8,741 bases of DNA from Candidatus Gastranaerophilales bacterium (GTDB taxonomy: Bacteria; Cyanobacteriota; Vampirovibrionia; Gastranaerophilales; Gastranaerophilaceae): the NCBI GenBank assembly GCA_947628355.1, contig CANQZO010000077.1, positions 1 through 8,741 on the forward strand, given 5' to 3'. The notes beneath the pieces are model-generated. The model was given only the letters and a program-made list of their open reading frames with translations, made no database searches and was not told the DNA's origin. A program made the position numbers and the translations under genes. This document shows positions 6,633 through 8,741 of the stretch, in pieces; the stretch's first letter is position 1, and every line of letters begins with the position of its first letter.

Positions 6633-6770
6633 ATGAAACTAAATCTTACCGAAGAAAATTTTGACATTGAACTCAAAAAAATGCTTAACAATATTGAGTC
6701 AATTAAAGCCGATGTCGATCTCTATGAAATTGCAGTAGAAGAACAAATGGCAAATAAAGAAACTAATTAA
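6633..6770 (+). CDS. Small acidic protein of unknown function, 45 residues
   Basis: This short ORF fills the space between the RNA methyltransferase and argS. It encodes 45 residues beginning MKLNLTEENFDIELKKM and ending VEEQMANKETN. It has 11 acidic and 5 basic side chains, no cysteine, no tryptophan, no signal peptide and no membrane segment. Hydrophobic residues at spaced positions (L14, M17, L18, I21, I24, V28, L30, I33) suggest one amphipathic helix. A GGAGA site 5 bases upstream supports translation. I considered GatC because of the aminoacylation neighbour, but GatC is about twice as long and its motifs are absent. The family is not recognised. Being a small regulator or partner of a neighbouring product is only a guess. 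Confidence 0.6.
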   Translation: MKLNLTEENFDIELKKMLNNIESIKADVDLYEIAVEEQMANKETN

Positions 6771-6782
6771 TTCAAACAAATT

Positions 6783-6790
6783 AACATGTT
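6783..6790. repeat. AACATGTT palindrome, copy 2
   Basis: This is the second exact copy of the octamer found at 6605-6612. It ends 2 bases before the extended -10 box of argS, which would place it in the promoter spacer, where a bound protein would block polymerase. Confidence 0.35.
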
Positions 6791-6792
6791 TT

Positions 6793-6801
6793 TGCTATGA
6801 T
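6793..6801 (+). promoter_or_regulatory. Extended -10 promoter (TGCTATGAT) for argS
   Basis: TATGAT at 6796-6801 is preceded by TGC, the same TGCTAT core as in the ppiC promoter. There is no good -35 box at 16-18 bases. Predicted initiation near 6808 gives a leader of about 28 bases before the argS ATG. Confidence 0.5.
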
Positions 6802-6835
6802 TTAATGAGGTAAAAGACATTAAGCAGGCAAAGAC

Positions 6836-8599
6836 ATGTTAAAAGAGTATTTTTTGGAAATTGTTGAACACGCAGTGAGAGAAACCGCAAAAAAGGGACT
6901 GCTCGGGCAGATGAACGGCAGTGAAGAATTTGCATTGCAGGGTGAAGTTCCAAAAAATACCGAGTTTGGAGATTTTGCGGTAAATGTGTCGTCGCTTGCA
7001 AGATTTGCAAGGCTTTCCCCTGCTCAAATTGCGCAAACACTGGCCGGTAATATTAATAAAAAAGATTTTGGTATAAATACTACTGCGGGATTTATCAATT
7101 TTAAACTGCATAATAATTTATTAAACAGTATATTAACTGAAGTATTGGAAAAAAAATCCGATTACGCAAAAAATAATCAAGGCAGCGGAAAAAAAGTCAT
7201 ACTTGAATACGTAAGCGCAAACCCGACAGGTCCGTTTCATATCGGGCATGGCAGGTGGGCTGCTATGGGAAGCGCATTAGCTAATGTTATGAAGTATTCG
7301 GGGTATGATGTATATCAGGAATTTTACATAAATGACGCGGGAAGCCAGATACAAAAGCTCGGAAAATCTTTATATATAAGAATATTAAAAGAGCTTGGAG
7401 TTAATATTGATTTTCCCGCTGATGAAGAAGAAGCAAAAAATTATTATACGGGAGACTATTTAATTCCCGTTGCAAAAGAATTTATACAAACAGAAAAAGA
7501 AAAAGCGGACAAAATAAAAGCAGACTACAAAGGAAGTTTTAACGGTGAGCATTTAAAATATTTATCAAAATACGCAAGATTAAAAATGTTAAGCCTGCAA
7601 AAAGCACTGCTTGAAAATTTTCACACTCATTTTGACAATTATTTCAGCGAATTAACTTTGCATGAAAGCGGACAAGTAAAAGAGTGTATTGAAAAACTTG
7701 ATAAATTAGGTGTCTTATACGAAAAAGACGGGGCATTATGGTTTGCGTCATCTAAATACGGGGATGATCAGGACAGAGTAATAAAAAAATCGGACGGAGC
7801 ATATACGTATTTAACGGCAGATATTGCATATCACTATAATAAACTGCAAAGAGGATTTGATACATTATTAAACATCTGGGGAGCAGACCACCACGGTTAT
7901 ATACCGAGAATGCGCGCTTCTATTGAAGTATTGGGGTATAATCCGAATTCTTTGGAAGTCTTGCTCGGACAGCTTGTTAATCTTGTTATGAACGGCGAAC
8001 AGGTAAGAATGGGCAAACGCACCAAAATGATTACTCTTGATGAATTAATTGAAGATGTAGGTGTTGACGCAACAAGGTACTGGATGATAATGAGAAGCAT
8101 TGACACTACTTTGGATTTTGATATTGATTTAGCAAAATCCAAGACGGATGAAAATCCCGTTTTCTATGTTCAATACGCACATGCCCGTGCCTGCTCAATT
8201 TTAAGACACGCAATCAGCGAGAGATATGACGTTGTAAATAATGAAGTTCAATCAGCTCAAATTTTTGAAACAGAATTTAACAACTTAAAAAGCGAAGATT
8301 TTAATATAATTTGGAATGAAAGCGACGAAAAATCAAAAGAAACAACAAAAAAATTAATCTTAAAACTGGAAGAATATAAATCTGTGGTTCAAAATTCTGC
8401 AAAACACAGAAGTCCTTACCTTTTAACAAAATATTTACAAGAGCTTGCAGCAAGTTTTCATCAGTTTTACACCTTTTCAAAAGTACTGGTAGAAGATAAA
8501 TCATTAATGACAGCAAGGCTTGCAATAGTAAAAGCGGTAACAATAATATTAAAATCTGCAATGGATATAATAGCTGTAAGCGCACCAGAAAGAATGTAA
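6836..8599 (+). CDS. argS: Arginyl-tRNA synthetase
   Basis: This class Ia synthetase charges tRNA-Arg with arginine at the expense of ATP and is essential in the cytoplasm. It is full length at 587 residues. The N-terminal Add-1 domain (about 1-105) recognises the tRNA D-loop. The catalytic domain has SANPTGPFHIGHGR (127-140) with the HIGH signature H135-H138, followed by FYINDAGSQIQ and GADHHGYIPRM (349-359). The KMSKS loop is replaced by MGKRTKM (392-398); a degenerate loop is normal in most ArgRS enzymes. The DALR anticodon-binding domain starts near 442 with PVFYVQYAHARACSI and ends with the family-typical APERM. An in-frame TAA at 6821 means no upstream start before the ATG at 6836. The Shine-Dalgarno is weak (AGGCA). 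It is 65 bases after the small ORF and probably driven by its own extended -10 promoter. Confidence 0.98.
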   Translation: MLKEYFLEIVEHAVRETAKKGLLGQMNGSEEFALQGEVPKNTEFGDFAVNVSSLARFARLSPAQIAQTLAGNINKKDFGINTTAGFINFKLHNNLLNSILTEVLEKKSDYAKNNQGSGKKVILEYVSANPTGPFHIGHGRWAAMGSALANVMKYSGYDVYQEFYINDAGSQIQKLGKSLYIRILKELGVNIDFPADEEEAKNYYTGDYLIPVAKEFIQTEKEKADKIKADYKGSFNGEHLKYLSKYARLKMLSLQKALLENFHTHFDNYFSELTLHESGQVKECIEKLDKLGVLYEKDGALWFASSKYGDDQDRVIKKSDGAYTYLTADIAYHYNKLQRGFDTLLNIWGADHHGYIPRMRASIEVLGYNPNSLEVLLGQLVNLVMNGEQVRMGKRTKMITLDELIEDVGVDATRYWMIMRSIDTTLDFDIDLAKSKTDENPVFYVQYAHARACSILRHAISERYDVVNNEVQSAQIFETEFNNLKSEDFNIIWNESDEKSKETTKKLILKLEEYKSVVQNSAKHRSPYLLTKYLQELAASFHQFYTFSKVLVEDKSLMTARLAIVKAVTIILKSAMDIIAVSAPERM

Positions 8600-8649
8600 A
8601 AAAAGAAACATAAACGGTTGTATAATATATTCCAATAGAAAATTTGATG

Positions 8650-8655
8650 TATAAT
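8650..8655 (+). promoter_or_regulatory. Possible -10 box (TATAAT) for the gene at the window end
   Basis: A consensus TATAAT lies 30 bases before the ATG at 8686, with predicted initiation near 8662. A second TATAAT sits at 8621-8626. Neither has a recognisable -35 box at the right spacing. No terminator hairpin is seen between argS and this gene, so read-through from argS is also possible. Confidence 0.35.
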
Positions 8656-8671
8656 AAATAAGTAGATTAGC

Positions 8672-8676
8672 GGAGG
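8672..8676 (+). promoter_or_regulatory. Strong Shine-Dalgarno GGAGG fixing the last start codon
   Basis: GGAGG lies 9 bases before the ATG at 8686. It is the best ribosome binding site in the window and is the main reason to call a gene start so close to the edge. Confidence 0.65.
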
Positions 8677-8685
8677 AAGTCTTTT

Positions 8686-8741
8686 ATGACAGTAAAGGAT
8701 TGGTTCGAGCAAAGAAAAGAAATGCAAATTGCCCGCCGTGC
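8686..8741 (+). CDS. Start of a gene cut by the window edge, possibly acetyl-CoA carboxylase carboxyltransferase beta subunit (accD)
   Basis: Only 18 full codons are present: MTVKDWFEQRKEMQIARR. A DWF-x-x-R-K start resembles the short basic leader of cyanobacterial-type AccD (such as M-x-x-x-DWFANRRK), which precedes the zinc-binding cysteines. If correct, the product would be the transcarboxylase subunit that makes malonyl-CoA for fatty acid synthesis. None of the diagnostic cysteine motif is inside the window, so the identity is tentative. The start itself is well supported by a GGAGG site 9 bases upstream and a TATAAT further up. It lies 86 bases after argS on the same strand. Confidence 0.6.
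   Translation, partial: MTVKDWFEQRKEMQIARR

Noticed and set aside
6633..6770. Small ORF as GatC of the Glu/Asp-tRNA amidotransferase
   Set aside because: GatC is about 95 residues with a conserved two-helix N-terminal pattern that is not seen in this 45-residue product.
6795..7111. Two overlapping minus-strand ORFs opposite the start of argS
   Set aside because: They are antisense to the conserved N-terminal domain of ArgRS and are mutually incompatible frames.
6836..8599. Missing KMSKS motif in argS as a defect
   Set aside because: ArgRS enzymes commonly have a degenerate loop at this position; the rest of the protein is complete to the typical C-terminal APERM.
8600..8685. Rho-independent terminator after argS
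   Set aside because: No GC-containing stem followed by a T-run can be formed; the region is A-rich with two TATAAT hexamers.
7897..8727. Three minus-strand ORFs opposite argS and its downstream gap
   Set aside because: They mirror coding sequence of ArgRS; leucine/isoleucine-rich translations are expected from the complement of lysine/glutamate-rich AT-rich genes.
1..8741. Defence island, CRISPR array, prophage or insertion sequence
   Set aside because: No direct-repeat array, transposase, integrase, terminal inverted repeats or defence-type domains appear; all long ORFs are housekeeping or transport-like, plus one unassigned protein.

Overview
The window is an AT-rich bacterial chromosomal segment with housekeeping genes packed onto both strands. 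No mobile element, CRISPR array, rRNA or tRNA is visible. The likeliest source is a gut-type non-photosynthetic relative of Cyanobacteria (Vampirovibrionia/Melainabacteria, Gastranaerophilales-like). That is an inference from three things: low GC, a leader motif in the unassigned protein at 2878-3795 (V-SFQALPCDTFVSQN) that resembles N-termini I associate with that group, and the AccD-like start of the last gene. A low-GC Firmicute or another gut lineage cannot be excluded without a homology search.

Layout. Positions 1-3795 are a minus-strand block read right to left: an unassigned protein with a phosphoribosyltransferase-like motif (2878-3795), then miaB (1532-2854), then a lipoprotein peptide-type ABC transporter binding protein that leaves the window at its C-terminal end (1-1495). 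Gaps are 23 and 36 bases, so one transcript is plausible, although each start lacks a clear Shine-Dalgarno. A 76-base divergent region (3796-3871) carries a good extended -10 promoter for the plus-strand block: a small cytoplasmic parvulin (3872-4156), a three-domain Xaa-Pro aminopeptidase overlapping it by one base (4156-5811), and a SpoU/TrmH-family RNA methyltransferase overlapping that by 13 bases (5799-6539). After a 93-base palindrome-rich gap comes a 45-residue acidic ORF (6633-6770), then argS (6836-8599) behind another extended -10 box. The first 18 codons of a further gene, possibly accD, end the window (8686-8741).

Together the genes cover translation (arginyl-tRNA synthesis, tRNA A37 thiomethylation, rRNA or tRNA 2'-O-methylation), protein and peptide handling around proline (prolyl isomerase coupled to Xaa-Pro aminopeptidase) and probable peptide uptake. 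I see no defence, toxin or biosynthetic cluster. The items most worth a second look are the unassigned PRTase-like protein, the coupled isomerase/aminopeptidase pair, the 45-residue ORF with its flanking palindromes, and a GC-rich palindrome inside miaB. No intergenic stretch exceeds 100 bases.
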